From CAWBKV01 sp041946675 (lineage in GTDB: Archaea; Halobacteriota; Methanosarcinia; Methanotrichales; Methanotrichaceae), in NCBI GenBank assembly GCA_041946675.1, contig JBHGAU010000020.1:17562-81561 (forward strand): 64,000 nt of DNA, written 5' to 3'. Below are positions 1 through 8,638 of the stretch, one piece after another. The position numbers and the translations under genes were made by a program. The notes under the pieces are model-generated. The model did not search any database. It was not told the origin of the DNA and saw only the letters and a list, made by a program, of their open reading frames with translations. Numbering within the stretch: the first letter of the stretch is position 1; every line of letters begins with the position of its first letter.

Positions 1-1489
1 GCCTGATTCCGACAGACTCGAATGCATCAGGATATTTTAGCGGCCACTGCACAGATTCAATCATTGCCTGCTTCGCCTCGTCGAGCCCTCCAACCTGGTC
101 CCAGTGGACTTCCGTTACCTCGACGAAGACCTCCCTCATTGCAGAGGGCTCAATCTTCTTTAGGGCTTTGTAGAAGTCATCCTGTGTAACCCGAAGGTTC
201 TCCAGGACTTCTACAGGTATGTCCTCTTTGATATCGAAGTCCGGCAGAGCCCTCTCCAATGTGCGCATTGCAGCCTCTTTGCAAAGCGCATAAAGATCCG
301 CCCCGACGAAGCCGTGCGTCATCTCGGCAATCTCTTTCAGGTCAAGGGATTCGTCCAGGGGCATTCCCCTGGTGTGAACATAGAGGATCTCCAGTCGACC
401 GTTCTTATTAGGGATTCCAACCTCTATCTCGCGATCGAACCGTCCTCCTCTGCGTAGGGCCGAGTCGAGGGCATTGGGTCTATTGGTGGCAGCTATTACT
501 ATAAGCTCCCCTCTTGAGGACAGTCCATCCATGAGCGCGAGCAGCTGTGCAACTACCCGCCGCTCCATGTCCCCCGATACCTCCTCGCGTTTGGGCGCAA
601 TCGAGTCTATTTCATCAATGAATATAATCGAAGGGGCAGCCTTCTGGGCCTCCTCAAAGATCTGGCGCAACCGATGCTCGCTCTCGCCATAAAACTTTGA
701 AACGATTTCAGGTCCCGAAATTGAGATGAAGTTGGCATCTGTCTCGCTCGCTACCGCTCGTGCGATCAAAGTCTTGCCCGTCCCCGGAGGGCCGTGAAGA
801 AGGACTCCTCGTGGCGGATTTATTCCAAGCTTCGAGAACAGCTCAGGATGGCGCAGAGGAACCTCGATCATCTCCCTGATCTCTCGGATCTCTCTAGCCA
901 GGCCGCCTATATCCTCATATGAGATCTCCCTGACATTCAGGGATACCTCTTCGAGCGTCTCTCTGGTAATATTAATAATAGTATCAGGAGTGATCAGAAC
1001 AGGCCCTGATGGAATTGTGCTCACAACAGCAAGGCTTAGGGTATTATTGATCATCTCCACACGCAGCATTTCACCCTTAATAACCGGTCTGCCCGCAAGC
1101 ATCCTGAGAAGATACTGAGGCCCTCCTATCAGCCTGATCTGGCGCGTTGGAGCCATAACTACCTTCTTGGCAGGCTTTGCCTCCGCACGGCGAACCTTTA
1201 CGCGGGTATCTATGCCTATGCCGAGATTGGCCCGTGTATTCCCATCTATTCTGATTATATCCTGTGAATCCTCAGGATTTCCAGGCCAAGCTATTGCATA
1301 CACCTTATCTTTTCCTTCGATCTCTACAACGCCGCTATTGTCGAGCAAGAGCTGCCTCATGACCTGGGCGCTCACCCTTGCGACACCTTTCCCCGCATCT
1401 TTGTGATAAGCTTCTGCCACTCTAACGGATATAACTTCAGGAGTGGCGCCTAAATCCTGCAAAGAGGTTGTGTGCTCTATATGCTCCAT
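1..1489 (-). CDS. CDC48/VCP-family AAA+ ATPase, N-terminal 496 codons (partial)
   Basis: Reads from ATG at 1489 leftward and is cut by the window edge after 496 codons, so only the N-domain, the D1 ATPase and the start of D2 are seen; the family is usually about 730-810 residues. The N-terminal double-psi barrel region is followed by D1 with Walker A GPPGTGKT, Walker B IIFIDEID and the arginine-finger region GGRFDREIEVGIP. The D2 linker begins near VTEVHWDQVGGLDEAK. Known family role: hexameric unfoldase that extracts proteins from complexes and hands them to the proteasome in archaea. The start codon lies inside the last 13 bases of the upstream ArsR-like gene, implying translational coupling. 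Confidence 0.93.
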   Translation of the reverse strand, partial: MEHIEHTTSLQDLGATPEVISVRVAEAYHKDAGKGVARVSAQVMRQLLLDNSGVVEIEGKDKVYAIAWPGNPEDSQDIIRIDGNTRANLGIGIDTRVKVRRAEAKPAKKVVMAPTRQIRLIGGPQYLLRMLAGRPVIKGEMLRVEMINNTLSLAVVSTIPSGPVLITPDTIINITRETLEEVSLNVREISYEDIGGLAREIREIREMIEVPLRHPELFSKLGINPPRGVLLHGPPGTGKTLIARAVASETDANFISISGPEIVSKFYGESEHRLRQIFEEAQKAAPSIIFIDEIDSIAPKREEVSGDMERRVVAQLLALMDGLSSRGELIVIAATNRPNALDSALRRGGRFDREIEVGIPNKNGRLEILYVHTRGMPLDESLDLKEIAEMTHGFVGADLYALCKEAAMRTLERALPDFDIKEDIPVEVLENLRVTQDDFYKALKKIEPSAMREVFVEVTEVHWDQVGGLDEAKQAMIESVQWPLKYPDAFESVGIR

Positions 1490-2100
1490 TCCTCGCCTCT
1501 TTTCCGAACAGCACCCCGAGCCTCCAGCCTGCGCAGGCGATCATCGATTAAAATTTCAGGCACCTCAAGCTTCTCGGCCAAAATCTCCGAGCTGGATGCT
1601 CCCGAAAGCAGGGCCGTCAATATTTCCGATTCGAGCTGATCATTGGCAAAGCTTCGAACTGCGCTGACCGCCTTCTGCTTTATTTCAGCCTCCCTTGCCT
1701 CGATCTCATTCATAAGCTTCCGGAGGTCGCGCCGCTTTTCTTCAAGCAGAGAGAGCTCGCTTTTAAGAAGCTTGATATCTTGATTCACCTCCTGGAGACC
1801 TTCAGCTTTATCAGGGCTGCCCTCCGATCTGTAAGCCCTGACGCCGTACGAATGGGGTGATACTGCTATCTCCAGAACTGTGTTCCTGACGATCCTGAAA
1901 TACTTCCGGCGCCTCTGATCATGATAGCATTCGATAAGTCCGGCTCTTTCAAGCATATCGAGATGATCTATTATCGCTTTTGGCCCAACATCAAGACGCT
2001 TGGCAATCTCATTGAAGTAGAAAGGCCTGAATGATAATAGCTGGAGTATTCGCCTCCTATTTTCATTTCCAAGAATATCAAGAAGCTCAATCGGATCCAT
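1477..2100 (-). CDS. ArsR-like winged-helix transcriptional regulator
   Basis: About 207 residues starting at ATG 2100 (an in-frame GTG lies two codons upstream at 2106). Residues about 5-75 form an ArsR-type winged helix: PIELLDILGNENRRRILQLL, then a recognition helix GPKAIIDHLDMLERAGLIE and a basic wing HDQRRRKYFRI. A central coiled coil of charged heptads (about residues 105-150) is followed by a second helical, possibly HTH-like, C-terminal segment (EIAKRL-like ILAEKLEVPEILIDDRLRRLEARG). The stop overlaps the start of the CDC48 gene by 13 bases, so the two are co-translated. I infer that it regulates its own operon and perhaps protein-quality-control genes; no operator was identified. Confidence 0.85.
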   Translation of the reverse strand: MDPIELLDILGNENRRRILQLLSFRPFYFNEIAKRLDVGPKAIIDHLDMLERAGLIECYHDQRRRKYFRIVRNTVLEIAVSPHSYGVRAYRSEGSPDKAEGLQEVNQDIKLLKSELSLLEEKRRDLRKLMNEIEAREAEIKQKAVSAVRSFANDQLESEILTALLSGASSSEILAEKLEVPEILIDDRLRRLEARGAVRKRGEEWSI

Positions 2101-2212
2101 AATCACACAATAAACTTTATGTTAGTAACATTAGGTTAGATAAATCTTGCGGTAGATCGTGAGTTCAGATTGCAATTAGATTGTTGGATCACCGTTGACT
2201 TTCATTCTACAG

Positions 2213-2458
2213 TTATCTAAGAGTTCTCGGAAGCTCCGTCAGCAGGGCATATAATAGAAAGCCTATTACGCCGATGATGCCGATTCCAGCCATTGAGATC
2301 TGAGATATATTGATGAACTCCTCATAATCGGGCTTTCTTGCAAGCTTGAGAACTCTGACATAATCCTCCAAATTCATTGGGGGTAAGGCTATCTCTCTAT
2401 TCCCAATCTCATTAAGGGCAAACTTATCCTTAAACTGCTGGATCTTATCCTCCGCCAT
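2213..2458 (-). CDS. secE: Protein translocase SecE/Sec61-gamma subunit
   Basis: 81 residues with the archaeal SecE layout: a hydrophilic N-terminal extension, an amphipathic helix with the signature YVRVLKLARKPDYEEF, and one C-terminal membrane segment (about residues 55-76, ISMAGIGIIGVIGFLLYALL) ending in TELPRTLR. The N-terminal extension of about 30 residues is somewhat longer than usual. It clamps the SecY channel of the Sec translocon in the cytoplasmic membrane. A Shine-Dalgarno-like GAGGA precedes the ATG. In many archaea secE is followed by spt5/nusG; here the downstream neighbour is the ArsR-like gene, and no nusG is in the window. Confidence 0.88.
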   Translation of the reverse strand: MAEDKIQQFKDKFALNEIGNREIALPPMNLEDYVRVLKLARKPDYEEFINISQISMAGIGIIGVIGFLLYALLTELPRTLR

Positions 2459-2588
2459 GCGCTTTCCTCTTTTCCATACTATATTGAACAGCTATTTTGG
2501 ATAAGAGATATTGAGCACTGAACCTATTTAAAATTTTATAGGTCTAAAGTTAAACTTATATTCCTGTCTCAGCTTTTATCGGCCCATA

Positions 2589-3149
2589 TTATTTATTTGA
2601 CTTATCGGCTAGAATATCTTCAAGCAGCCTTTGTACAGATATCCTGAAAATTTTAAGATCGCCAACGTTCTCAAGCCTGATATCCGACTGTGAAATGGCT
2701 TCATTCATTCCCCATCCGATCTCCCTGCTTTCTCTTTTCTGCAAAGATACGCTGCCGCCATTTACATCATCCGATCGACCACGTGCTATTACTCTATTCA
2801 GCCTTTCATCATTGGGGGTCCAGATCTCAACCAGGAGAAAGTCCTCAGCATACGCTCTGAAAAAATCGACCTCAGCCTTGCTTCTGATGCCATCGATTAC
2901 AACGAGATCCTTTCCAGACGACTTTGCTATCTCCAGCGTCCTTCTGGCAACTGCTTCCGGCCCTTCCCGGGACCTGAGCATATTGCCGACTTTGCCGAGG
3001 TTCTCGTCGGTCAGCTCAAGGCCGAGGCGGGCGGCCTCCCGGCGGATGATATCCCCCATTACTACAACGCCTAAGCCCATGCTGCGAGCTACATCCGAAG
3101 CTTCGCCCTTGCCTGACCCGGGCATTCCCACAAATCCGATGAGTTTCAT
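2589..3149 (-). CDS. UPF0200-family P-loop nucleotide kinase
   Basis: 186 residues, full length for the archaeal UPF0200 (MJ1399-like) family. Walker A is GMPGSGKGE at residues 8-16; a DxxR-type segment (VVVMGDIIRREA) and a lid-like arginine cluster (VIARGRSDD) resemble dephospho-CoA kinase and adenylate kinase folds. Substrate is not known for the family; a nucleotide or coenzyme kinase role is inference. The start overlaps the stop of the radical SAM gene by 4 bases (ATGA), so it is the last gene of the Hel308 operon. Confidence 0.82.
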   Translation of the reverse strand: MKLIGFVGMPGSGKGEASDVARSMGLGVVVMGDIIRREAARLGLELTDENLGKVGNMLRSREGPEAVARRTLEIAKSSGKDLVVIDGIRSKAEVDFFRAYAEDFLLVEIWTPNDERLNRVIARGRSDDVNGGSVSLQKRESREIGWGMNEAISQSDIRLENVGDLKIFRISVQRLLEDILADKSNK

Positions 3150-3934
3150 TTATTCGCCTTCGTGAGTGATGCAGCCCTTACCTCGACCCTCAAATCTCTA
3201 ATCGACTCTGCAAGCGCTTTTAAGCTCTCCAGCGACAGCGGCTCAAACTCCTTATCTCTTGGTTGGCCCTGCTGGAGAACAAGCACATCAAACTGATTTC
3301 CAGGAGATTTGGCCAGCAGGTCCGATAGAGATTTTGCGATATCCTGCACATGTAAGGGATTTGTTTCAGGAAAAACAGTCGTCCTGACCTCGAAAGAAAC
3401 TTCAGACTTCATGCATATCTTGAGGCTCTTTAGGGCTCGTAAGGCAGAGCCCTTTTTGCCTGTAACTGCCTGGTACTCTTTCTCCCTTAGGGGCGCTTTG
3501 ATATCGAGGAAAATTCCATCAGCCAGGCCTTTATCCAAAAACCTTTGCAAATGGTCATAGTAGTAGCCGCAAGTCTCTATGCCTACATCCATGCCCAGCC
3601 CCCTTGCCAGATTTGCGATAGCCAACGCAGCATTTGGCTGCATCAAAGGCTCTCCGCCTGACAGCACAAGCGCGGTCAGAAAGGGCTCAGCCTCCGTCAT
3701 ACTGATGGCCTCTTCAAGGGTCAGCTGATCTGCCATATGCTCAATCTCTTTTATAACTTTGATATGGCCCAGGACTCTGGATAGCTCGGCAAATGTCTCT
3801 CCCATCTGAAGCTCACGGTTATGGCAGTGAGGGCAGCGAAGCGGGCAGCCCCTTAAGAAGATCACCATCGCTGCCCTTCCCGGCCAATCAACTGTCGATA
3901 GGTGTACAATCCCGCCCAGATTTACTTGCATCAA
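3146..3934 (-). CDS. Radical SAM protein, anaerobic RNR activase-like (NrdG-like)
   Basis: 262 residues with the radical SAM motif GCPLRCPHCHN (CxxxCxxC) near residues 30-40, the GGEP SAM-binding motif in LVLSGGEPLMQ, and a C-terminal half typical of archaeal proteins annotated as anaerobic ribonucleoside-triphosphate reductase activating protein. Such enzymes install a glycyl radical on NrdD or a related enzyme; no glycyl-radical enzyme gene lies in the window, so the partner is unknown. It sits between the coiled-coil gene (35-bp gap) and the UPF0200 kinase (4-bp overlap), which suggests a shared transcript with Hel308. Confidence 0.8.
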   Translation of the reverse strand: MMQVNLGGIVHLSTVDWPGRAAMVIFLRGCPLRCPHCHNRELQMGETFAELSRVLGHIKVIKEIEHMADQLTLEEAISMTEAEPFLTALVLSGGEPLMQPNAALAIANLARGLGMDVGIETCGYYYDHLQRFLDKGLADGIFLDIKAPLREKEYQAVTGKKGSALRALKSLKICMKSEVSFEVRTTVFPETNPLHVQDIAKSLSDLLAKSPGNQFDVLVLQQGQPRDKEFEPLSLESLKALAESIRDLRVEVRAASLTKANK

Positions 3935-3968
3935 TCCCTCAAACCTGCGTTAGCTCCTCGAAAATACC

Positions 3969-5234
3969 TCAAAAATTGATCTCAACTGGTTTTCCAGCAA
4001 GCTCCTCCATCTTCGCGAGCAGTTTGGATTTATCTCCTGCCGTTCTCTCCTCCATGGCTGCTAGATGCCCTTTCTCCTGGGCAAGATCGGCTTTGAGCCT
4101 GGAGATCTGATCTTTTATCCGGTTCTGTTCCTCCTCCAGCTCAAAAGCCTTCGTATTGCTCTTTTGAAGCATTCCCTGCAGGCTGTTTATCTGCCTTTGG
4201 ACTTCAGAGTGCCTGGCTTTGAGTACAACAAGCGGTTTTTCCCTGATGAGGCAATCGATCTGCTCAGCGATCTTCTCTCGCTTTTTATCCTTTATTCCCA
4301 GAAGATCAAGCTTGGATTTCAGCTCCAGGAGTGGTTCAGTGATATCATTATCAAGAGCCTCTGCCGGAAATTGGGACAAGAGCTCGAAAGCCTTCCTGTG
4401 CGTGAGGCTAATCCTATCGCTTGCCTCTTGCTTCACTATCCTGGCTATCGCCTTGTTTAAAGGGTCGATCAAATCAGCCATCTGCGCTTCTATCTGGGCG
4501 AGCTCGCTTTTGCTTTCGCTTAAGGCCGCCTTTAGCCTCTGGGCTTCCCGACCAACGTCACTTGATGCAAATATTTCCAGTTCTTCCTGAAGATGCCCGG
4601 CAGAAACCTCGAGTTCTGCCAGCGTTTTCTCCTTGGTGCTGATGCTGCCGTTGAGCTCGCTTATCCTGGCGCACTCATTGCGGAGCTTCTGCAGGATTTC
4701 TTTGGACGTTTTGATCCTGTCTACGATCTCACGCCGCTCACCGATCTCGTGATCGAGCTCAACAAGCAGGTGGCTGATAGTGTTAAGCCCTGTATTGATG
4801 CCTTCTGCCTCTTTGGGAAAGAGAGCTGCAACGAACTGCTGAGATCGCCCGAACATCGTAACGGTCTTTCCGAGTATCTTGACAAGGCTCGCATGATATT
4901 CGACCAGATTGGCTGCCTCAAGCTCCTCAGGCGGCGTTAGCTTATCAGATAAAGCATTTATCTGGTTAGAAACGGCGTCTCTTGCTGCAAGGCCCGCCTT
5001 CAGAAGCTTGGGCGGAGCCTCCTTATCAGGACTCGCTGCATTCAGAGCTCTCACATCTTCCGCCAGATCTTCGGCCACTTTTTCTATTTGGGCATAAATA
5101 TACTCCAGCCTTTTCTCGGCATCAGGGTCGCGGCCCTTTTGGTCGAGCCATGTTTCGATATCGGAAAGCTCAAAACATTCTGCTTTATCTGAAGGTGGTT
5201 TCTTCATATGGAAAATATTATCCAGCCACTTCAA
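3969..5234 (-). CDS. Long coiled-coil protein of unknown function, hel308-coupled
   Basis: 421 residues, mostly charged heptad-repeat helix (about residues 150-400 dense in K, E, L and A), with no signal peptide or membrane segment. I recognise no catalytic motif. The start ATG overlaps the stop of hel308 by 4 bases, so the two proteins are made together, and the SMC-like coiled coil suggests a structural or DNA-repair accessory role by context only. It could equally be a cytoskeletal-type protein. The pairing with Hel308 deserves a conservation check. Confidence 0.75.
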   Translation of the reverse strand: MKWLDNIFHMKKPPSDKAECFELSDIETWLDQKGRDPDAEKRLEYIYAQIEKVAEDLAEDVRALNAASPDKEAPPKLLKAGLAARDAVSNQINALSDKLTPPEELEAANLVEYHASLVKILGKTVTMFGRSQQFVAALFPKEAEGINTGLNTISHLLVELDHEIGERREIVDRIKTSKEILQKLRNECARISELNGSISTKEKTLAELEVSAGHLQEELEIFASSDVGREAQRLKAALSESKSELAQIEAQMADLIDPLNKAIARIVKQEASDRISLTHRKAFELLSQFPAEALDNDITEPLLELKSKLDLLGIKDKKREKIAEQIDCLIREKPLVVLKARHSEVQRQINSLQGMLQKSNTKAFELEEEQNRIKDQISRLKADLAQEKGHLAAMEERTAGDKSKLLAKMEELAGKPVEINF

Positions 5235-7330
5235 AGCGTGATCTCCTCCGCTTTAAGCTGTGCCATGACATTTTCAGCGATCTTGGGCCCAATTATCCCG
5301 CTCACATCTTCAAGCTTTGCTGCCTTCAGCTTCTCAATATTGGTGTATCCGGCCTGGTAAAGCTTCCTCGCCCTGACCCTGCCTATGCCCTTCAGATCGA
5401 TCAGCGAGAGCAAATCCCGGCCGGCTCCGTAATGGATACGCAAAGCAAGCTGCTCAGCCCTGTAGGTCAGCCCGATGCTCAGGCGCTTTGACAGCTCCGC
5501 CAGCGAATGCATCAGCCACTCGGCAGTTTCGGCTGATCTTCGGATATCTCCAGGGCCAATGTGATATCTGTCGCTTATCTCTTCCTCTTTGGTCTCGCCG
5601 ATCCAATCCATCAGCATAGCAGCCGTCTTGGCCTCCCGAAGAAGAAAGTCGTAGTTCTCCTCCTCGAACAGAGCATCCTGATTGTCATCGATGAACTCCT
5701 CAATCCAGCGGTCTGCCGCCTGGACATAAAGAAGCTCCATGTCAGGGGTCATGGTTATGAGATGAATCAACGTAAGATCTTCCGGCTTCTTTTTGTCCTT
5801 GAGGCTTCCAATCATTATGACGGCGCTAAGCGGATCGATATAAAGCCTCGACACAAGCGATCCGAGAGGCGTAGCCAGCAGGGCCTCATCCTTATTATAT
5901 CCCTCAATCATTCCGTTATCTTCCAAGAACGCGAGAACTCTCTCTATGGTTATATCAAGATGCCACGGGTCCTGCTGGTGCGCATAAAACGTGGTGGATA
6001 TGAAATCTTTAAGCTCTGAGACGCTTTTTGCGAAGCCCGCTGTGATTGTCGCCAGCAGATGAGTTCGCAGGGCGCTTTCGGATGCAAGCTTCGACCAGAT
6101 ATCCTCAGGCTGTCCGAAGATATAGCGTTCCATTATGTCTTGAAGTTCAGATTCGTTTTTAGCTATAAGAAGCGACTCGCCGAATGGATCCAAGCCCGGT
6201 CTTCCAGCGCGGCCTGCCATCTGGCGGTATTCAATTACTGGAATCGGAACCATCCCCTGGCCTGATTCATAGCGCTTATAGCTCCTTATCAGCACTCTTC
6301 TTGCCGGAAGGTTCAGGCCGGCTGCAAGCGTTGGAGTGCTGGCGATGATCTTTACATTCCCTTCTCTAAACCCTGCCTCAACGAGCCTCCTCTGCTCAGG
6401 CAGAAGGCCCGCGTGGTGAAACGCGACGCCGCGTGAGACGCAATTTGCAAGCCTCCGGCAGGTCTCGCTCTCGCCTGTTCCAAGAATGCTCTCAGAGAGC
6501 TTCTCGAGCTCTGGATCAGCGATTGATATCTCGCCTGAAAGCCTTATCGCAGACGCCTCTGCATTGCGTCGACTGCTCTCGAAAATTAGTATCTGTGCTC
6601 CCTGGCTGAGGGTATCCTTAACTAAGGCCAGCGCTTCATCCCTGCCTTTGAGCTCCGATTCTCCATCGGGAAAAACTAGCTTTCCATTGCATATGACTCC
6701 TTCTCTGAGCCGGATCGGCCTCCAATCGCTTGAAACCATCTCAGAGCTGAGCCATTCTGCAATCTCCTGACCGTTTGCAACCGTCGCGGAGAGGCCAATG
6801 ATTTGCATTTTGGGATTCAGCCGCAGCAGCTTTGTTATAGTCATCTCCAAAGTCGGGCCGCGATCGGCAGAGTTGAGAAGATGAATCTCATCTACTACCA
6901 GGACGCCGATATCCCGAATCCAGCTTGCGCCGTTTCTGATAAGAGAATCTGCCTTCTCTGAGGTTGCTATTATTATCTGGTTCTTTCCGAGCCGTTCATC
7001 CCTTTTATCGAAGTCGCCTGTGCTGATGCCGACATTGATTCCAAGATCATTGAACCTTCGAAAGGAGTCATACTTTTCAGAGGCCAATGCCCTCAGAGGA
7101 ACTATGTATAGAGACCTCTTTCCCTTAAGGGCTGAGGCAATCATTGCGAGCTCTGCAAGAAGAGTCTTTCCTGCTGCCGTAGGAATCGCAAGCAGTATGC
7201 TTCTGCCGTCCAGGAGGCCGCGCTCCACTGCCTCGGCCTGGGGCGGGTAAAGCTCAGTTATGCCCCGCTCCTCATAGAGCTTGATTACTTCTGCAGGAAG
7301 CCAGATTTTCAGGTCTCTTATTTCAAGCAT
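5231..7330 (-). CDS. hel308: ATP-dependent DNA helicase Hel308
   Basis: 699 residues, close to the usual length of about 700-730. In order: Q-motif YPPQAEAV (about 29-36), Walker A TAAGKT (51-56), DEIH box (147-150), motif III LSATVANGQEIAEWL, motif IV-V with FHHAGLLPEQRR and STPTLAAGLNLPARRV, motif VI QMAGRAGRPG, then winged-helix and ratchet domains and a C-terminal helix-hairpin-helix (LKGIGRVRARKLYQAG). Hel308 is a superfamily 2 3'-to-5' helicase that remodels stalled forks and removes lagging strands. It heads an operon with the coiled-coil, radical SAM and kinase genes. Confidence 0.95.
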   Translation of the reverse strand: MLEIRDLKIWLPAEVIKLYEERGITELYPPQAEAVERGLLDGRSILLAIPTAAGKTLLAELAMIASALKGKRSLYIVPLRALASEKYDSFRRFNDLGINVGISTGDFDKRDERLGKNQIIIATSEKADSLIRNGASWIRDIGVLVVDEIHLLNSADRGPTLEMTITKLLRLNPKMQIIGLSATVANGQEIAEWLSSEMVSSDWRPIRLREGVICNGKLVFPDGESELKGRDEALALVKDTLSQGAQILIFESSRRNAEASAIRLSGEISIADPELEKLSESILGTGESETCRRLANCVSRGVAFHHAGLLPEQRRLVEAGFREGNVKIIASTPTLAAGLNLPARRVLIRSYKRYESGQGMVPIPVIEYRQMAGRAGRPGLDPFGESLLIAKNESELQDIMERYIFGQPEDIWSKLASESALRTHLLATITAGFAKSVSELKDFISTTFYAHQQDPWHLDITIERVLAFLEDNGMIEGYNKDEALLATPLGSLVSRLYIDPLSAVIMIGSLKDKKKPEDLTLIHLITMTPDMELLYVQAADRWIEEFIDDNQDALFEEENYDFLLREAKTAAMLMDWIGETKEEEISDRYHIGPGDIRRSAETAEWLMHSLAELSKRLSIGLTYRAEQLALRIHYGAGRDLLSLIDLKGIGRVRARKLYQAGYTNIEKLKAAKLEDVSGIIGPKIAENVMAQLKAEEITL

Positions 7331-7441
7331 TGCTCCTCTAATCTTAAATACTACATGACATTACCTAAACTCGCGGAAGTGCTGAGCTGTATTTAAATGG
7401 CGTGCCCTCGTATATATGCGTCTTCCATGGAGAGAATGTAA

Positions 7442-8608
7442 ATGTATGCCGATCGGATAAAACATCTTCCACCGTATCTGTTTGCAGCAATCGATAAGGT
7501 AAAACAGGAGGCAAGAGGAAGAGGTGTGGATGTGATCGATCTCAGCGTCGGCGATCCCGATATGCCCACACCATCCCATATAATCCAGGCGCTATACCAG
7601 GCTGCCAGAGATCCTGCAAACCATCAGTATCCATCCTATGTCGGAAAGCTCTCCTTCAGGGCTGCTGTGGCGGATTGGTACAAGAGAATTTTTAACGTAA
7701 GCCTTGATCCTGAGAAAGAGGTGCTTACACTGATCGGCTCAAAGGAAGGAATAGCCCACGCACCTATGGCATTTATAAATCCGGGAGATGTCGCACTGGT
7801 TCCGGATCCTGCCTATACTGTATACAGAACTGCAGTTCAGTTTGCTGGAGGCATTCCAGTTACGATGCCGCTTCTTAAGCAGAACGGATTTCTGCCGGAT
7901 CTGGATGCAATCGATCCGGCCATAGCCGAGAAGGCGAAGCTGATCTTCCTCAATTATCCGAACAACCCGACTGCGGCAACGGCTGATGAGGCGTTCTTCA
8001 AGAGGCTGGTGGACTTTGCGCATGAATATAATTTGATTGTGATGCATGACAACCCATACTCCGAGACATATTATGACGGCAATAGATCCCGAAGCATCCT
8101 GGAGATCGATGGAGCCAGGGATGTAGCCGTAGAGTTTCATTCGCTATCAAAGACATACAATATGACAGGCTGGAGGGCGGGAGCCGTTGTCGGAAATGCC
8201 GGGATCATAGCCGGCATAGGCCAGATCAAAAGCAATATCGATTCAGGTAACTTCGGAGCCGTTCAGGATGCAGGAATTGCCGCACTCAACAGCCCGAAGG
8301 AGATCGTTGAAGGTATACGCCAGGTCTACCAGCATAGGATCGATATCCTCTACAAATGCCTTGTAGATCTTGGAATGGATCTCCAGAAGCCGAGGGCAAC
8401 TCTATACCTATGGGCATGGGTCGGAGGAGATTCTGTGGCATTCTGCCAGCGCCTGCTTGAGGAGACAGGAATAGTGGCCACTCCTGGTGTCGGCTTCGGC
8501 AAGTACGGCGAAGGCTACATAAGGTTCTCAATCACCCAGCCGACTGATAGAATTGAGGCAGCTGTTTCAAGGCTGGAGAAGATGAAGACCATTAAAAGCA
8601 TCTGCTAA
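7442..8608 (+). CDS. dapL: LL-diaminopimelate aminotransferase-type class I/II aminotransferase
   Basis: 388 residues, fold-type I PLP aminotransferase. The PLP lysine is K237 in SLSKTYNMTGWR; NYPNNPT and MHDNPYSE carry the cofactor-binding Asn and Asp/Tyr; the C-terminal substrate arginine lies in IRFSITQP. The N-terminal motif LPPYLFAAIDKVK and GDPDMPTP match archaeal DapL2-type enzymes, which convert tetrahydrodipicolinate to LL-diaminopimelate in lysine synthesis. GGAGAG lies 7 bases before the ATG, and a TATTTAAA-type box A stands about 50 bases upstream. It is divergent from hel308 and 30 bp upstream of leuS, probably one transcript. Exact substrate is inferred from family resemblance. 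Confidence 0.82.
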   Translation: MYADRIKHLPPYLFAAIDKVKQEARGRGVDVIDLSVGDPDMPTPSHIIQALYQAARDPANHQYPSYVGKLSFRAAVADWYKRIFNVSLDPEKEVLTLIGSKEGIAHAPMAFINPGDVALVPDPAYTVYRTAVQFAGGIPVTMPLLKQNGFLPDLDAIDPAIAEKAKLIFLNYPNNPTAATADEAFFKRLVDFAHEYNLIVMHDNPYSETYYDGNRSRSILEIDGARDVAVEFHSLSKTYNMTGWRAGAVVGNAGIIAGIGQIKSNIDSGNFGAVQDAGIAALNSPKEIVEGIRQVYQHRIDILYKCLVDLGMDLQKPRATLYLWAWVGGDSVAFCQRLLEETGIVATPGVGFGKYGEGYIRFSITQPTDRIEAAVSRLEKMKTIKSIC

Positions 8609-8627
8609 GTATCGCTAATTCCCTTCT

Positions 8628-8633
8628 GGAGGG
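8628..8633 (+). promoter_or_regulatory. Shine-Dalgarno site fixing a TTG start for leuS
   Basis: GGAGGG lies five bases before TTG at 8639. No in-frame ATG or GTG with a comparable site occurs before the conserved LeuRS N-terminus, so the TTG is the likely initiator. Confidence 0.75.
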
Positions 8634-8638
8634 ATAAG

